This document shows, piece after piece, positions 25,766-33,821 of a stretch of 64,000 nt of DNA. Under the pieces are notes generated by a model. The model searched no databases and was not told the origin of the DNA. It saw nothing but the letters and a program-made list of their open reading frames with translations. Location: contig NZ_JAGHZZ010000005.1 in assembly GCF_017745095.1 (NCBI RefSeq), forward strand, positions 240,245-304,244, in the 5' to 3' direction. How positions within the stretch are numbered: the stretch's first letter is position 1; every line of letters begins with the position of its first letter. The stretch is from Sporocytophaga sp. GTDB lineage: Bacteria; Bacteroidota; Bacteroidia; Cytophagales; Cytophagaceae. The translations under genes were made by a program, and so were the position numbers.

Positions 25766-26887
25766 ATGAGTATTAGAAAAATTATTTTCTCAGTCTTTAT
25801 TCTGGGGTTCATGTTTGACCATATCTGCCTGGCAAATATGGCTTCTCCATATAGAAAAGGTACATTAACTGGCACTGCCATGACAAGCAATGGTATTGAT
25901 ATTCTAAAGGAGAAAATCTTTATCCTGATCAATATAGAAGACCATACGGCTCTATATAAAGTTGATTACTATATAAAATGTGACTCTTCGGGAATGCAGA
26001 TTCCTTTACTTTTTTATGCTGTCGAGTACAAGGATAATTTCAGAGTATGGTTAGATGATGCGGAAATCAAAGTTGAAGCTATTCCCGAATCTTATATACC
26101 TAATAGCAACAAGCCACTGAATAAGATTTATATGTCCTTAGTTGGACCAGGTTCCAAGGATTATTTTAAACCTTATCGGAATCAGGAATTAAGTGAGGAA
26201 ATGATTGTCTTTAATGATTTCAAGTATTTTGAAACAGACCTTTTTAAAGGGGCACATCATATACATGTAGAATATACTGCTAATGCCTCAATAGAATTAT
26301 TGGAATGGGAAAAAAAATATTCTTTCAAATATTTCTTGTATCCCGCGAAATTCTGGCGGTCTTTCAACTCTATCGAAATAGCTGTGAAAATTTCAAATGA
26401 TGACTCGGACCTGAAAACTAATCTGGGCAATCCTACTTTAGGTACCTTTGATTCAGCAGCAATCTGGAAGTTTGATAAACTCCCGGCTGATGAAATAGAG
26501 CTTTCATATAAACCCCAGATCAATCTTTTCGGAAGAGCTTTAATACTAGTTGATCCGTTAGGAATGACAATTCTATTTTCAATTTTCATATCTATATGGC
26601 ATTATCGACGGATCAAAGACTATAGAGTAAAAGAACATGAAAAAAAATATTCATGGGTTGTAATTGCAGGAAGTATAGTTCTTCCATTTATTATACTCAT
26701 TTGGTATATATTTACATATGAAATAATTGATGCAGTTATTGGACCGGAGGCTAGCCGTTATCATGGCTATACATTTCTGGTTATAATTTTTTATCCTTTG
26801 ATAATGCCTGTCTATTGGATCATTATGTGGCAGCTGGATAGGAGGATAAAGAAGAAAATAATATATTCAATCAATCAAAGTTTATGA
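25766..26887 (+). CDS. Uncharacterised membrane protein with extracytoplasmic domain
   Basis: Unrecognised 373-aa protein. A signal peptide or first helix covers residues 1-23, then a beta-rich region (about 30-250) with no catalytic motif I recognise. Three hydrophobic helices follow, near 257-277, 294-320 and 332-353, and a basic cytoplasmic end (RRIKKK). The likely topology is a large periplasmic domain anchored by a C-terminal membrane bundle. It lies 12 nt before the disrupted DUF2310 gene and may start this operon. A 264-bp AT-rich gap separates it from the divergent kinase gene. Confidence 0.7.
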   Translation: MSIRKIIFSVFILGFMFDHICLANMASPYRKGTLTGTAMTSNGIDILKEKIFILINIEDHTALYKVDYYIKCDSSGMQIPLLFYAVEYKDNFRVWLDDAEIKVEAIPESYIPNSNKPLNKIYMSLVGPGSKDYFKPYRNQELSEEMIVFNDFKYFETDLFKGAHHIHVEYTANASIELLEWEKKYSFKYFLYPAKFWRSFNSIEIAVKISNDDSDLKTNLGNPTLGTFDSAAIWKFDKLPADEIELSYKPQINLFGRALILVDPLGMTILFSIFISIWHYRRIKDYRVKEHEKKYSWVVIAGSIVLPFIILIWYIFTYEIIDAVIGPEASRYHGYTFLVIIFYPLIMPVYWIIMWQLDRRIKKKIIYSINQSL

Positions 26888-26899
26888 CAAATTTTTGAG

Positions 26900-27235
26900 A
26901 TGCATATAATTAAACTTAAGATCAGGGGCGGAAAAATTGCGGATAAGGAATTCTTTAATGATGTATTCAATCGGTATAATTTTTTCGAACAAATGGGGTA
27001 TTACTTAAATGGATTATTTAAAAGTAGTCAAATTATTAACCTTGAATGGCAGTATGAATCAATAAATGATGGCCTGGAATTAAACTTGTTCTGTCCCGAA
27101 AAAGATTCTTATAAAGACAAGTACTCTACCAAGTTAACTAAGGATACTAAAAACAAAATATTTACAGAATTTCAATGCTCCTTTGATTTTGTTTATATAG
27201 GCCTTGATCCTGAATTTGAAGAACAATCATTCTAG
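26900..27235 (+). pseudogene. DUF2310 Zn-ribbon protein, N-terminal fragment (frameshifted)
   Basis: First 111 codons of a gene broken by a one-base shift. The fragment has the family's conserved N-terminal trace: W near residue 50, then ELNLFCPEKDS and a terminal GLDPEF. It stops at TAG 27233-27235. The continuation is found in the frame that resumes within 27220-27235, where LEKPKFLILKSNRISPIYDGDS leads straight into the C-terminal fragment. The three stop codons of that second frame at 27205, 27211 and 27217 limit the shift to a 16-nt window. It is a real mutation or an assembly error. No canonical slippery heptamer is present. Confidence 0.72.
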
Positions 27236-27687
27236 AAAAACCAAAATTTTTAATCTTAAAGTCTAACCGTATTTCCCCGATCTATGACGGAGATTCAATG
27301 GACCAGATCCCATTATACAAATTACCGTATACCTACAAAGGAGAATCTTTTATTGATATCATTGATTGGAACAGGGACTATGACCATATTGAAGGACTTT
27401 GGTATAGTGGATATGGAGGCGAGGTATGGACCTCTGATCAATTAAGCAACCCAAACAGTGAATTGAATAAAAAGGGTAGAAATTGTTGTGCTAATCTTGA
27501 AAAAATTACCGGAGTACCTACATATTATTACCTGTTTTATAATGCACAAATTTCAGGTACAGAAGATGTTATCGTGAGAACTTGTCCTAGTTGTAAAGGT
27601 GACTGGACTTTAGAAGAGCAATCTTACTTTAATCTTCACAACTGTAAATGTGATCAGTGCAGACTTGTGTCTACTATGAGTTTTTAA
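27220..27687 (+). pseudogene. DUF2310 Zn-ribbon protein, C-terminal fragment (frameshifted)
   Basis: C-terminal part of the same gene. From ATG 27298 it reads 129 codons, but conserved coding sequence extends upstream to about 27220. Strong DUF2310 landmarks are IPLYKLPYTY, IDWNRDYDHI, QLSNPNSELNKKGRNCC, TGVPTYYYL and RTCPSCKGDW with CKCDQCRLVS, whose four cysteines form a Zn ribbon. The family is described as possibly nucleic-acid binding, with no proven role. If ATG 27298 is used, a truncated but Zn-binding protein could still be made. The stop overlaps the next gene as TAATG. Confidence 0.75.
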
Positions 27688-28115
27688 TGTTAAGTATAAG
27701 TATGAACTTTAAAATAAATCAAGATTATCTTAAAATTATATTGCGGGTAAGCATGGCGTTAGTCTGGTTTATTAATGGGTTGTTCTGCAAGCTTTTAAAT
27801 ATGGTGCCTCGTCACCAGGAAATTGTCGGACGAATTCTGGGTGAGAATCATGCTTTTCTGATTACAAAGGCTATTGGGGTAGGAGAGTTGTTTATGGTAG
27901 TCTGGATATTCAGCCGAATAAAATCCAAATGGTGCTCAATCGCTCAAATTGGACTTGTAGTTACAATGAACATTATCGAAGCCATTCTGGCTCCTGACCT
28001 GCTTCTGTTTGGTCGGGGAAATTTATTTATCGCATTGCTATTTGTTATTGCAGTTTATATCAATGAATTTTTACTAGTAGGAATTAATACAACATCAGAA
28101 AATGCTGTCTCTTAA
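27687..28115 (+). CDS. DoxX-like small membrane protein
   Basis: 142-aa integral membrane protein of the DoxX-like group, with four hydrophobic helices near residues 19-40, 58-77, 88-106 and 110-130. It has the early RVSMALVWFINGLFCKLL and central ITKAIGVGELFMVVWIF blocks seen in this family. The start ATG at 27687 overlaps the previous stop (TAATG); another ATG at 27702 is possible and would begin MNFKINQ. The role of this DoxX branch is unknown. It is followed by a DUF2071 gene with a 14-nt overlap, a recurring pairing in Bacteroidota by my recollection. Confidence 0.75.
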   Translation: MLSISMNFKINQDYLKIILRVSMALVWFINGLFCKLLNMVPRHQEIVGRILGENHAFLITKAIGVGELFMVVWIFSRIKSKWCSIAQIGLVVTMNIIEAILAPDLLLFGRGNLFIALLFVIAVYINEFLLVGINTTSENAVS

Positions 28116-28839
28116 AAATCATCCGTTTGCCGTAGAGACTTTTTTTGAAAGTTCTCTCGTCCTTACTTACGCTGTACCTAAGGAACAACTTCAAAGCCTT
28201 ATTCCTCCATGTCTTGAATTAGATACTTTTAAAGATAAATGGGGATTCGTGGCGGTTGCGCTCGTGCAGACTAAAGACCTTAGACCTAAAGGCGCTCCTA
28301 AGTTTATGGGTAACGATTTTTTTCTTGCCGGATTTCGAATATTTGTGAAATTTAATAATGATAGAGGAAAGAGGCTCAGAGGCCTATATATATTAAAGTC
28401 AGAAACTAATAAAAGAAAGATGTCTTTCTTTGGAAATATTTTTACTCATTACAAATATACTACAACAGACATTATACTAAAGAGCAATAAAGAATCTATT
28501 TCTGTATCATCTGTTAAATCAGCATTTGATATTGAAGTAAGTTTAACTGAAAATGCTACGCTCCCTTATGGTTCACCTTTTAACGACTGGAAAGAAGCCA
28601 GAAGATACGCAGGGCCGTTACCATATACCTTTACCTATAATGCTTTTACTTCAGAAGTCTTAATCATAGAAGGCGTAAGGGAATCATGGATACCGAAGCC
28701 TGTAGAAGTTATTAAAGAAAATGTAGGGTTTTTAAATCAAAAAGGTTTTGAAGGAATACAGCTGGCAAATGCCTTTTTAATACAGAATATCCCTTACTAT
28801 TGGAAAAAAGGAGTGCTAGAAAAATGGACAAGACATTAA
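28102..28839 (+). CDS. DUF2071 family protein (YqjF-like)
   Basis: 245-aa soluble protein of the DUF2071/YqjF family, whose fold resembles acetoacetate decarboxylase but whose reaction is unknown. Visible family blocks are FFESSLVLTYAVPKEQLQSLIPPCLELD, WGFVAVALVQTKDLRPKGAP, a central FRIFVKFNNDRGKRLRGLYILKSETNK and the terminal HYYWKKG-like IPYYWKKGVLEKW. Its ATG is 14 nt inside the DoxX-like gene and its end overlaps the methyltransferase start, so translation is coupled through this operon. Confidence 0.85.
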   Translation: MLSLKNHPFAVETFFESSLVLTYAVPKEQLQSLIPPCLELDTFKDKWGFVAVALVQTKDLRPKGAPKFMGNDFFLAGFRIFVKFNNDRGKRLRGLYILKSETNKRKMSFFGNIFTHYKYTTTDIILKSNKESISVSSVKSAFDIEVSLTENATLPYGSPFNDWKEARRYAGPLPYTFTYNAFTSEVLIIEGVRESWIPKPVEVIKENVGFLNQKGFEGIQLANAFLIQNIPYYWKKGVLEKWTRH

Positions 28840-29585
28840 GAAAACCATTTCAAGGAGTAACCAATATCATTCTGTTTAACTGGCATACCTTTGTCATAGC
28901 TTTGGTATTTGTATTATTATTGACAATCGGAAAGTATTGTTTTCTGGATAATATTATTATCACTGCCACTATCTTTGCTACATTGCTCAGTATTGTGATT
29001 TCTCTTGTTACATCACTTTATGTTTATGATTTAACAGACTTGTATAAGCTCAGTTTTCTTGATAAACTTATTACATTAAAGCCTGCATCACTTGTTAATA
29101 TTAATGCAGGATTTGATGAAATAAGTGAAGTGGTAAAAAAGAAATATCCGAACTCAAAATTTTCTGTTTTTGATTTTTATGATCCCTTACTGCATACAGA
29201 AATTTCCATTGAAAGGGCAAGAAAGCTGTACAAACCCTATCAGGACACACAGGTAATCAATACTAAGGCAGTTCCATTAGAAGAAGGTAGTGTTGATGTA
29301 ATACTACTTATGTTCGCTGCTCATGAAATAAGAAATGAAGGAGAAAGGACATTTTTCTTTGAACAGTTGAGGAAAGCGATAACAATCCAGGGAATGATCA
29401 TAGTGGTTGAACATCAAAGAGACCTTATAAATTTTGTTGCTTATAATATCGGTTTCTTTCATTTTTATTCTAAGAATAATTGGCTTAAAGTCTTTACTGA
29501 AGCTGGTTTGGAAGTTTCGAAAGAAATAAAAATTACACCGTTTATATCTGGCTTTGCACTTAAAAAGTATGGAACTGCATCTTAA
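28824..29585 (+). CDS. Membrane-anchored class I SAM-dependent methyltransferase
   Basis: 253 aa from the ATG at 28824 (an earlier ATG at 28800 would overlap the preceding gene by 40 nt instead of 16). Two hydrophobic helices lie near residues 18-38 and 42-66. The methyltransferase-like domain follows, with the acidic KFSVFDFYDPL strand, the VINTKAVPLEEGSVDVILLMFAAHEIRNEGE block typical of motif II/post-motif II, and GMIIVVEHQRD. The classical GxGxG loop is not evident, so cofactor binding should be treated with caution. The substrate may be membrane-associated. The end overlaps the next gene by 17 nt. Confidence 0.75.
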   Translation: MDKTLRKPFQGVTNIILFNWHTFVIALVFVLLLTIGKYCFLDNIIITATIFATLLSIVISLVTSLYVYDLTDLYKLSFLDKLITLKPASLVNINAGFDEISEVVKKKYPNSKFSVFDFYDPLLHTEISIERARKLYKPYQDTQVINTKAVPLEEGSVDVILLMFAAHEIRNEGERTFFFEQLRKAITIQGMIIVVEHQRDLINFVAYNIGFFHFYSKNNWLKVFTEAGLEVSKEIKITPFISGFALKKYGTAS

Positions 29586-29964
29586 AATCATCGGTATTAT
29601 TTCCATGATACTTGCTGTCATTCATGTTATTTTCCCAAAATATTTTGACTGGGAAAATGAATTGCAGTCTGTTAGCCTGATCAATAAACAACTTATGTAT
29701 GTCCATACATTTTTTATTGCTCTCGTCGTATTGCTGTTTGGAATGTTTTGTTTTTTCAGTGCAAATGAGTTGTTGAATACAAAACTAGGAAAACAAGTGG
29801 TGCTTGCATTGACGGTTTTCTGGGGGCTCAGGTTGCTGTTTCAGTTTTTTGTATACTCACCCAGGCTCTGGAGAGGAAAGGCATTAGAGACTTTTGTTCA
29901 TATAATCTTCTCTGTCATCTGGACTTATTTTACTGTTGTATTTTTAATGGCTTATCTCTTTTGA
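29569..29964 (+). CDS. Small four-helix membrane protein
   Basis: 131 aa from the ATG at 29569, chosen because a signal-like hydrophobic segment begins right after it; an ATG at 29554 adds five residues. Four hydrophobic segments lie near residues 5-25, 42-65, 77-95 and 106-130. Charged loops are short. No family is recognised. It overlaps the methyltransferase gene by 17 nt, so it belongs to the same translationally coupled cluster. Confidence 0.7.
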   Translation: MELHLKIIGIISMILAVIHVIFPKYFDWENELQSVSLINKQLMYVHTFFIALVVLLFGMFCFFSANELLNTKLGKQVVLALTVFWGLRLLFQFFVYSPRLWRGKALETFVHIIFSVIWTYFTVVFLMAYLF

Positions 29965-29973
29965 GAATTTAAT

Positions 29974-30393
29974 TTGATGAGACTGGGATTTGCAGAAGAA
30001 CTTTATGATTCATCCCTGATTAAGGAAGTTGATGTTATTTGCCCTTCCTGCAGTTCAAAGGCAAGATATAAGGCCTTCGAGTTAGCTAATACTTATGTGG
30101 TTAAGCCAGGTCCTTATGGAATCTTCACCTGTCCTGCATGCGGAATGAATAAAAAATTTTTATTGAAGGATTTAATGTATTTTTATCACATTAAAGTAGG
30201 AAATCGCTTACTGGTCGCCAGATCCAGAGGTAACTTTATCGCTCTTAGAAATTTTTTTGACTTTGGATTTAAAGAAAATATACATGCCGATATCGATATT
30301 GATTTCCCTAAATCATTTTATGAACACAGAAAATCTATTGTAAAACAAATTGATTCGTTTTTAAAAAATGAAACCGGAAACAATTACAAATAA
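29974..30393 (+). CDS. Putative Zn-ribbon protein of unknown function
   Basis: 139 aa. Two CxxC pairs, CPSC near residue 23 and CPAC near residue 53, are spaced as in a Zn ribbon. A short beta-rich region (YHIKVGNRLLVARSRGNFIALRNFF) and a Lys/Glu-rich helical tail follow. No family name can be given. It starts 9 nt after the membrane protein gene and its end overlaps the convergent sigma factor gene by 10 nt. The second Met (29977) is an equally good start. Confidence 0.65.
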   Translation: MMRLGFAEELYDSSLIKEVDVICPSCSSKARYKAFELANTYVVKPGPYGIFTCPACGMNKKFLLKDLMYFYHIKVGNRLLVARSRGNFIALRNFFDFGFKENIHADIDIDFPKSFYEHRKSIVKQIDSFLKNETGNNYK

Positions 30394-31001
30394 TCAATTC
30401 GGGACATAACAGATTTGTATACTCCTTCGCATCTGGAACCCGCGAATCTGAAGAGGTCTACATCTACTTTAAATTTTGAATATAATTCTTCTTTTAAAAA
30501 AGATTTAGCTCTGTGCAATCTGGTTTTTACATTTTCTTCTGAGATGTCAAGTTGCATGGCGGTTTCATGAACACTTAATAGTTCTATTTCCCTCATCACA
30601 TATACGCTTCTAAGATTGTCAGGTAAATTATCTATTGCATTTTCAAGGATATATTTTAACTCTTCATTATTTAATTCAGAATCCAGACTTTTTTGATGGT
30701 CTATAATGTCTTCAGTATCTGTTGAAAGAGGAGTGAGGTTACGTTTTTTTAAAAGTGTAGCATTGGCATTATTAATCAGGATTCTGGTAAGCCAGGTAGA
30801 AAACTGAGCTTCTTTTCTGAATTGAGCCAGATTTTGATAAGCCTTTAGATAGGTTTCCTGAATGATGTCTTCCAGGTCAGCATCTTTGCCGACGATTGAT
30901 CTTGCTATTCTATAAAGTCTTTGGTTGTATTTCTGGATCAACAGGCCATATAGACTTTTATTGCCGCTTTTAATTTGATCAATAATTTCATCTTCTTCCA
31001 T
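30384..31001 (-). CDS. ECF-family RNA polymerase sigma factor
   Basis: 205-aa sigma-70 family factor of the extracytoplasmic-function type. Region 2 spans about residues 25-95 (YNQRLYRIARSIVGKDADLEDIIQETYLKAYQNL, then FSTWLTRILINNA). Region 4 spans about 125-175 with LPDNLRSVYVMREIE and a helix-turn-helix ending SEENVKTRLHRAKSFL. The tail FAGSRCEGVYKSVMSRI resembles the Cys-containing C-terminus of a common ECF subgroup. No anti-sigma factor gene adjoins it, so control must be elsewhere. A structured region with a possible small RNA lies upstream. Confidence 0.9.
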   Translation of the reverse strand: MEEDEIIDQIKSGNKSLYGLLIQKYNQRLYRIARSIVGKDADLEDIIQETYLKAYQNLAQFRKEAQFSTWLTRILINNANATLLKKRNLTPLSTDTEDIIDHQKSLDSELNNEELKYILENAIDNLPDNLRSVYVMREIELLSVHETAMQLDISEENVKTRLHRAKSFLKEELYSKFKVDVDLFRFAGSRCEGVYKSVMSRIDYL

Positions 31002-31194
31002 AATTTATTAATACGCAGGTTGTATGATTCAGAAATAAGGATGTAAGGATAAGTTTTTTTTCTATAAAAAAAAATTGAACAATTTTCTGTAACCTTTTAC
31101 CTGAACTGTTATCTAATATATAGAAAGCAGACCTGAGTCTTTTAGATAAAGGTTAATTATCTGATTATTAATAGGGAATTAATTAGGTAAAATT

Positions 31195-31312
31195 TTTTTT
31201 GCTCTGCACCATATACCTGGGGAGGAATTGGATAGCTTATTGCAGAGCTGTTTGGTCTGAAATATTTCAGACTAAATCCAATTAGGAGAGGAACAATTCC
31301 TCTCCTTTTATT
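31195..31312 (+). ncRNA. Candidate structured small RNA with terminator
   Basis: Within a 311-bp gap, three stem-loops follow one another. They are gctctgca/tgcagagc (31201-31208 with 31241-31248), an 18-bp perfect palindrome gtctgaaatatttcagac (31255-31272), and ggagagg/cctctcc (31285-31305) followed by ttttatttt on the plus strand. Other pairings compete, such as gaggaattg (31222-31230) with caattcctc (31294-31302) and aattggat with atccaatt. The T-tail suggests a plus-strand transcript ending near 31312. The 5' end and promoter are not defined, and no known RNA family was recognised. Confidence 0.4.
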
Positions 31313-31771
31313 TTAAGGCAGTGTGAGATCTACAGTCTTATCAATTACATCTGCATCTTTCAAATTGTGTTGACCGTCAAGAGCTATTTCTTCTGCCAAA
31401 ACTCTGTCTGATGGGACAGCCGTGCCTATCAGGCCTTTTTCTTCTTTAGTAATTCCACAATCAGAAGGAATGTGAGCGCTATTATCTGTGATAGTTTTGA
31501 AAGCTAATGAGCGTGCTTTTTTAGAATGATAAATTGCTTTTTGATACTGGTTTCTAATATACATTTTCTTGGCAAACTGTTGGTGTCTTAGAGCATTAAC
31601 ATAATCGCCGTTGTAAACCTTCCCTCTTTTAATTGCCGAGTGAGCAGTAGTAATAGCTTTGTTGGTCCTGGTAAGAAATTGTTTTGTTTGTGCTTTAGTC
31701 ACCTGACTAATGCTAGCTTCAAGTGGTATAAACATTACCATCATGAAGAGTATAATTAAATAGTTTCTCAT
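31313..31771 (-). CDS. Secreted protein of unknown function
   Basis: 152 aa with a clear signal peptide (residues 1-19, MFIPLEASIS cleavage region). The mature part begins as a basic helical region (about 25-95, rich in Lys, Ala, His and Tyr) that could wrap as helices of a periplasmic domain. An acidic, less ordered tail follows (SDCGITKEEKG to the end). No family recognised and no catalytic motif. The short DNA between its stop and the sigma factor start contains the candidate small RNA on the opposite strand. Confidence 0.6.
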   Translation of the reverse strand: MRNYLIILFMMVMFIPLEASISQVTKAQTKQFLTRTNKAITTAHSAIKRGKVYNGDYVNALRHQQFAKKMYIRNQYQKAIYHSKKARSLAFKTITDNSAHIPSDCGITKEEKGLIGTAVPSDRVLAEEIALDGQHNLKDADVIDKTVDLTLP

Positions 31772-31997
31772 AAGTTAATAGAATTTGTTGAATTTGAAGG
31801 TAATAATATATGATAAAATAGTAATAAAAAGGTAAAAAATGGCATTTTGTTTATTTAAATCTAATAATTTATCCCCGTTTTTTTAGGTTTTATAGTTAAG
31901 TGTTTGAATATTAGTAAATTTAACTCTTCTTCTAATACCTTGATAATAGTGTTGCAACAATTAATTTATTTGACGTCTAATCATTAAAAGGAAATAT

Positions 31998-32417
31998 ATG
32001 CAATCTACTTTGTCTGTTATGTTAACTATTAAAAGTGAAGTAGTGAAATCATTAATGATTGATGGACAGGAGTGTTTACAGGCTAGTTATATATGTCTAT
32101 ATGAAGGAGAAATGCATGGGATAGGCATAGTTGCTACAGTGCCCTTTGGAAATGAGGAACAGATCTATGGCATTGAAAGATTTTCAGGAACCATTGGAGA
32201 AATGTCAGGGACTTTTGTCCTAGAAAGCTACGGAATCGAAGGGCGTGGAGAGGGTAAGAGGATAAAGACAATAGTTTCTGATTCAGGTACTAAAGACTTT
32301 GTAGGAATTACAGGAGCTATGACTTTAGTTTCAGTAAATGATAAAAAAATTGAATTAGCATTTATTTGCGAATTTGAATCTAAATTAACCAAAGAGGATC
32401 AGCCTTTATCTGAATAG
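31998..32417 (+). CDS. DUF3224 domain-containing protein
   Basis: 139-aa small beta-barrel-like protein. The DUF3224 signature is readable: IYGIERFSGTIGEMSGTFVLES (normally YxGxERxxGxLxGRxGSFVLQH), followed by the SDSGTKDFVGITGAMTL segment (normally GSGTGELAGLxG). The fold is related to allene oxide cyclase-like barrels; no function is established. No signal peptide. It has its own upstream AT-rich region. Its 3' end overlaps the convergent pseudouridine synthase gene by 38 nt. Confidence 0.82.
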   Translation: MQSTLSVMLTIKSEVVKSLMIDGQECLQASYICLYEGEMHGIGIVATVPFGNEEQIYGIERFSGTIGEMSGTFVLESYGIEGRGEGKRIKTIVSDSGTKDFVGITGAMTLVSVNDKKIELAFICEFESKLTKEDQPLSE

Positions 32418-33051
32418 GATCACCAGTTTGAGGATGGTTAAAGTACAATGAAGATGCATGGAGGGCAATGGAATTAGGAGCATATTCAAATTTAGATCCA
32501 TATAAAGCATCTCCAAGAATAGGACAACCTGAGGCTGCCAATTGAGCTCTGATCTGGTGAAATTTACCGGTATGCAAACGAATATCCCATAAATGAAAAT
32601 TATTTTTATAGGGAGTTATTTTATAATCAAGTAAAACTTTTTCGGCTTCTGCATGTAAAGGATCCACAATTACCGCTTGCTTGTTTTTTTTATCTTTCCA
32701 TAAATAATTTTCAAGCTTTCCTTCTTTGATTGTTGGAGCTGTTTCAGTTATAGCCTGGTAATATTTCTTCACTTGCCTATTTGCAAATTGCTCGCTAAGA
32801 TTTTTTAAAACTGATTTTTTTCTGGCAAATAGCACAATGCCACTTACAGGCCTGTCAAGACGATGTACATGCTGAACATATATTTCTTTAGATTTTGGGC
32901 GCAGACTCCGCTCATATTTCTGCACTTGCTGAAGTAAATTGGGATGCCCATTTCTATCCGGCTCAACCATTAAACTACAGGGCTTATTTATTACAAGAAT
33001 ACTGGAGTCTTCAAATAGAATATGATCTGGAACATTGATTTTGATAGACAT
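32380..33051 (-). CDS. RluA-family RNA pseudouridine synthase
   Basis: Converts uridine to pseudouridine in rRNA or tRNA. The catalytic motif HRLDRPVSGIVLFARK (Asp in HRLDRP) is present, followed by the ending block THTGKFHQIRAQLAASGCPILGDALYGS typical of RluA/RluC/RluD enzymes. The ATG at 33051 is chosen because it begins the usual INVPDHILFEDSSILVINKP start; an in-frame ATG at 33075 is possible. 223 aa, without an S4 domain, as in the short RluA-like group. Target site unknown. Confidence 0.9.
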   Translation of the reverse strand: MSIKINVPDHILFEDSSILVINKPCSLMVEPDRNGHPNLLQQVQKYERSLRPKSKEIYVQHVHRLDRPVSGIVLFARKKSVLKNLSEQFANRQVKKYYQAITETAPTIKEGKLENYLWKDKKNKQAVIVDPLHAEAEKVLLDYKITPYKNNFHLWDIRLHTGKFHQIRAQLAASGCPILGDALYGSKFEYAPNSIALHASSLYFNHPQTGDPIQIKADPLWLI

Positions 33052-33154
33052 GGAGGCAAATAAATAATTCAGCAACTCAAAGCTAATAAATATGGGGAAG
33101 GTTAAAAAACTAATAAAATATTATTCTGCCTAATCCGTCTTTCAAAAGAAAAAT

Positions 33155-33361
33155 ATGAAAGCTGCTACAGAAAGAAAAATCATGAGATGGTTGCATCTCA
33201 TTCTAAGCATTCCAATAATTGGTTTTATATATGGTCCGGTAGCTGATATACCCGAAGCTGCTTTTGCTACCCGTTTTGTTTTTGTACCAATTGTGATTCT
33301 TTCTGGCATCTACATGTGGAAAGGTCATTTGTTGAGGAAGTTTATAAGTCGAAAGGTTTAG
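33155..33361 (+). CDS. Small two-helix membrane protein
   Basis: 68 aa. Two hydrophobic helices lie at about residues 11-28 and 39-56, separated by a GPVADIPEAAFATR loop, with a basic C-terminus (RKFISRKV). The N-terminus KxMRWLHLILSIPIIGFIYGPV is a pattern I recall in small Bacteroidota membrane proteins of unknown function. The short AT-rich gap upstream probably holds its promoter. Confidence 0.65.
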   Translation: MKAATERKIMRWLHLILSIPIIGFIYGPVADIPEAAFATRFVFVPIVILSGIYMWKGHLLRKFISRKV

Positions 33362-33429
33362 ATTTATGCGGAATTTTAATATTTAAATTATTCTCTTAAA
33401 TTGCCTGAAATTTAAATGATTAATCAGCT

Positions 33430-33783
33430 ATGAAAAATTTCAATTTATCACCCAAAAGTAAAGATGACATCAGCGATTTGGTGCGTATGTTGCAGGAAGA
33501 TATAATTCCCAAATACAATTACCTGCGAGAAATCGATTTCCCTAGTGAGCAAGAGTTGGAAGAAATAAAAGGTCTAAAGGAAATGTGGGAATTGATTCAA
33601 CCCATTATTGAGTCTTATACTTATGCTTTACAGAACAGCCTGCTTCAAACTAGTAAGGACATATTTATTAATGCAAAACTTGAGGCTGAAAAAGGGAACA
33701 AAGAGGCAGAGATGTTTTACGAAAAGCTAAAAGACTCTTACAAAGCGATGGTAGAAGAGGAGTTAAGTGAACAGAGTAATTAA
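33430..33783 (+). CDS. Uncharacterised helical protein
   Basis: 117 aa, largely alpha-helical and charged (Glu- and Lys-rich), with no signal peptide, membrane segment or recognised motif. Codon use and a good terminator directly after the stop support a real gene. Perhaps a small cytoplasmic adaptor; function unknown. Confidence 0.6.
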   Translation: MKNFNLSPKSKDDISDLVRMLQEDIIPKYNYLREIDFPSEQELEEIKGLKEMWELIQPIIESYTYALQNSLLQTSKDIFINAKLEAEKGNKEAEMFYEKLKDSYKAMVEEELSEQSN

Positions 33784-33796
33784 TAGTAGATAAAAA

Positions 33797-33820
33797 AGCC
33801 CCCGGTTTTCGGGGGCTTTT
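33797..33820. terminator. Bidirectional terminator
   Basis: Stem aagcccccg/cgggggctt with a 4-nt loop, A-run left and T-run right. It lies between the stops of the helical protein gene and the convergent DUF4468 gene. Confidence 0.95.
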
Positions 33821-33821
33821 G

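Noticed and set aside
27220-27235. Programmed -1 frameshift in the DUF2310 gene
   Set aside because: No canonical slippery heptamer or downstream stem was seen; a simple indel or sequencing error explains it better.
31195-31312. 6S RNA or tmRNA identity for the structured region
   Set aside because: The hairpin order and sequence do not match the landmarks of those RNAs that I know, so only a generic candidate is reported.
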